From positions 1 through 6,020 of the forward strand of contig CAYREV010000066.1 in the NCBI GenBank assembly GCA_964423345.1: a stretch of 6,020 nucleotides of DNA, given 5' to 3'. Positions within the stretch are counted from its first letter, which is position 1; each line of letters begins with the position of its first letter. The notes below the pieces were generated by a model. It made no database searches and was not told the DNA's origin. It saw only the letters and a program-made list of their open reading frames with translations. Shown here in pieces: positions 5,487-6,020 of this stretch. The position numbers and the translations under genes were made by a program. This DNA is from CAYREV01 sp964423345 (lineage in GTDB: Bacteria > Bacteroidota > Rhodothermia > Balneolales > Balneolaceae).

Positions 5487-6020
5487 AGTGGGTCCTCTTC
5501 GGGAACGGGCGGAACGCCACGTGCGACGATCGTCTCGCCAGTGACGTAGGATGAGGCAGAGCTCACGAGGAAGCGGGCGATGTCGGCGATTTCCTCCGGC
5601 GTGCCGATCTGGCGGTCGACGTGGCCGCGTGGGGGCATGTCCTCGTCGGTGATGCCGGTCCGCTCCTGCACCGGTGGTGTCGAGACCAGGCCGGGCGCGA
5701 TGCAGTTGACGCGGATATCGTGTTCGGCCCACTCGACGGCCAGCGTCTCGGTGAGCGAAAGGATGCCCTTCTTCGAGGCGGCGTAGTGGCTCGTCCGGGG
5801 GGAGGGGCCGAGCGCGGCGATGCTGGAGAAGTTGATGATATTTCCACCCCCTGAGTCGCGCATGTGGCGACCCGCCGCCTGCGTGCAGTTGAACGTCCCG
5901 TTGAGGTTGATGTCGACGATGGTCCCCCAGGCGTTGGCGCTCAGGTCCTCGAAATCCGAGCGAAACGTGCCAGCGGCGTTGTTCACGAGGACCTCCAGCT
6001 CTCCGAACTCGTTGACCGTC
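5483..6020 (-). CDS. Short-chain dehydrogenase/reductase, C-terminal part (5' end outside window)
   Basis: NAD(P)-dependent SDR; 178 residues are visible of a usual 250-260, and the Rossmann TGxxxGIG segment lies beyond the window. The frame runs through the window edge (...FGELEVLVNNAAG), so the GTG at 5986 is the Val of LVNNAAG and not a start. Seen: NNAAG, the tetrad Asn in VDINLNGTF (codon 5908-5906), Ser in INFSSIAALG, Tyr and Lys of HYAASKKG (codons 5785-5783 and 5773-5771), AVEWAEHDIRVNCIAPG, and SYVTGETIV near the C-terminus. All visible catalytic residues are present. The stretch NNAAGTF...DLSANAW...LNGTFNC resembles bacterial FadH-type 2,4-dienoyl-CoA reductases, but those lack the YxxxK Tyr at this place. 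A 3-hydroxyacyl-CoA dehydrogenase or 3-oxoacyl reductase role is equally possible. Context favours an acyl-CoA substrate (inference). TAA at 5485-5483 overlaps the CoA-transferase stop. Confidence 0.92.
   Translation of the reverse strand, partial: TVNEFGELEVLVNNAAGTFRSDFEDLSANAWGTIVDINLNGTFNCTQAAGRHMRDSGGGNIINFSSIAALGPSPRTSHYAASKKGILSLTETLAVEWAEHDIRVNCIAPGLVSTPPVQERTGITDEDMPPRGHVDRQIGTPEEIADIARFLVSSASSYVTGETIVARGVPPVPEEDPL

Noticed and set aside
4440..5732. Long minus-strand open frame (430 codons) opposite the CoA-transferase, running into the SDR gene
   Set aside because: Rich in His, Arg and Val with no family motif, and it overlaps two genes with intact catalytic residues; a GC-driven shadow.
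5984..5986. GTG as start of the SDR
   Set aside because: It is the Val of the conserved LVNNAAG motif and the frame continues upstream with FGELEV to the window edge.
1..6020. tRNA, rRNA, CRISPR array, insertion sequence or attachment site
   Set aside because: None seen. The window is almost wholly protein-coding, with no spaced direct repeats, transposase motifs or terminal inverted repeats.

Overview
The window looks like a haloarchaeal (class Halobacteria) chromosome segment. The evidence is a GC-rich sequence, acidic proteins, ATGA stop/start overlaps between consecutive genes, Shine-Dalgarno (SD) sites on operon-internal genes only, and TATA-like boxes about 30 bases upstream of head genes that lack an SD. 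The genus cannot be told from this sequence. Coding density is extreme: the only real intergenic region is about 112 bp (4196-4307).

Layout. Positions 1-827 (+) hold the C-terminal two thirds of an acyl-CoA dehydrogenase. A 52-residue acidic ORF (824-982, +) overlaps its stop by ATGA. A four-gene operon then runs on the minus strand from about 4195 down to 983: a crotonase with one catalytic Glu, a thiolase-like protein without the nucleophilic Cys, its DUF35 Zn-ribbon/OB-fold partner, and a second crotonase with a PaaG-type Asp site. All three junctions are ATGA overlaps. A class III (CaiB/BaiF) CoA-transferase (4308-5486, +) diverges from this operon across the 112-bp control region. It meets head-on the 3' end of a short-chain dehydrogenase/reductase (5483-6020, -, cut by the window edge), and their stop codons overlap.

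How the genes may work together (inference): the set reads as a peripheral acyl-CoA degradation module. The CoA-transferase would activate a carboxylic acid, the acyl-CoA dehydrogenase would introduce a double bond, the crotonases would hydrate, isomerise or otherwise process the enoyl-CoA, the SDR would act as a hydroxyacyl-CoA dehydrogenase or enoyl/dienoyl reductase, and the thiolase-like/DUF35 pair would cleave the carbon chain. It is not a textbook fatty-acid beta-oxidation set. Neither crotonase keeps both hydratase glutamates, and the thiolase-like protein lacks the Cys of the Claisen mechanism. The gene content (DUF35 + thiolase-like + class III CoA-transferase + ACAD + crotonase + SDR) recalls the bacterial bbs (benzylsuccinate) operon and, for the DUF35/thiolase-like pair, the steroid side-chain aldolase Ltp2-ChsH2. 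The substrate cannot be read from the sequence.
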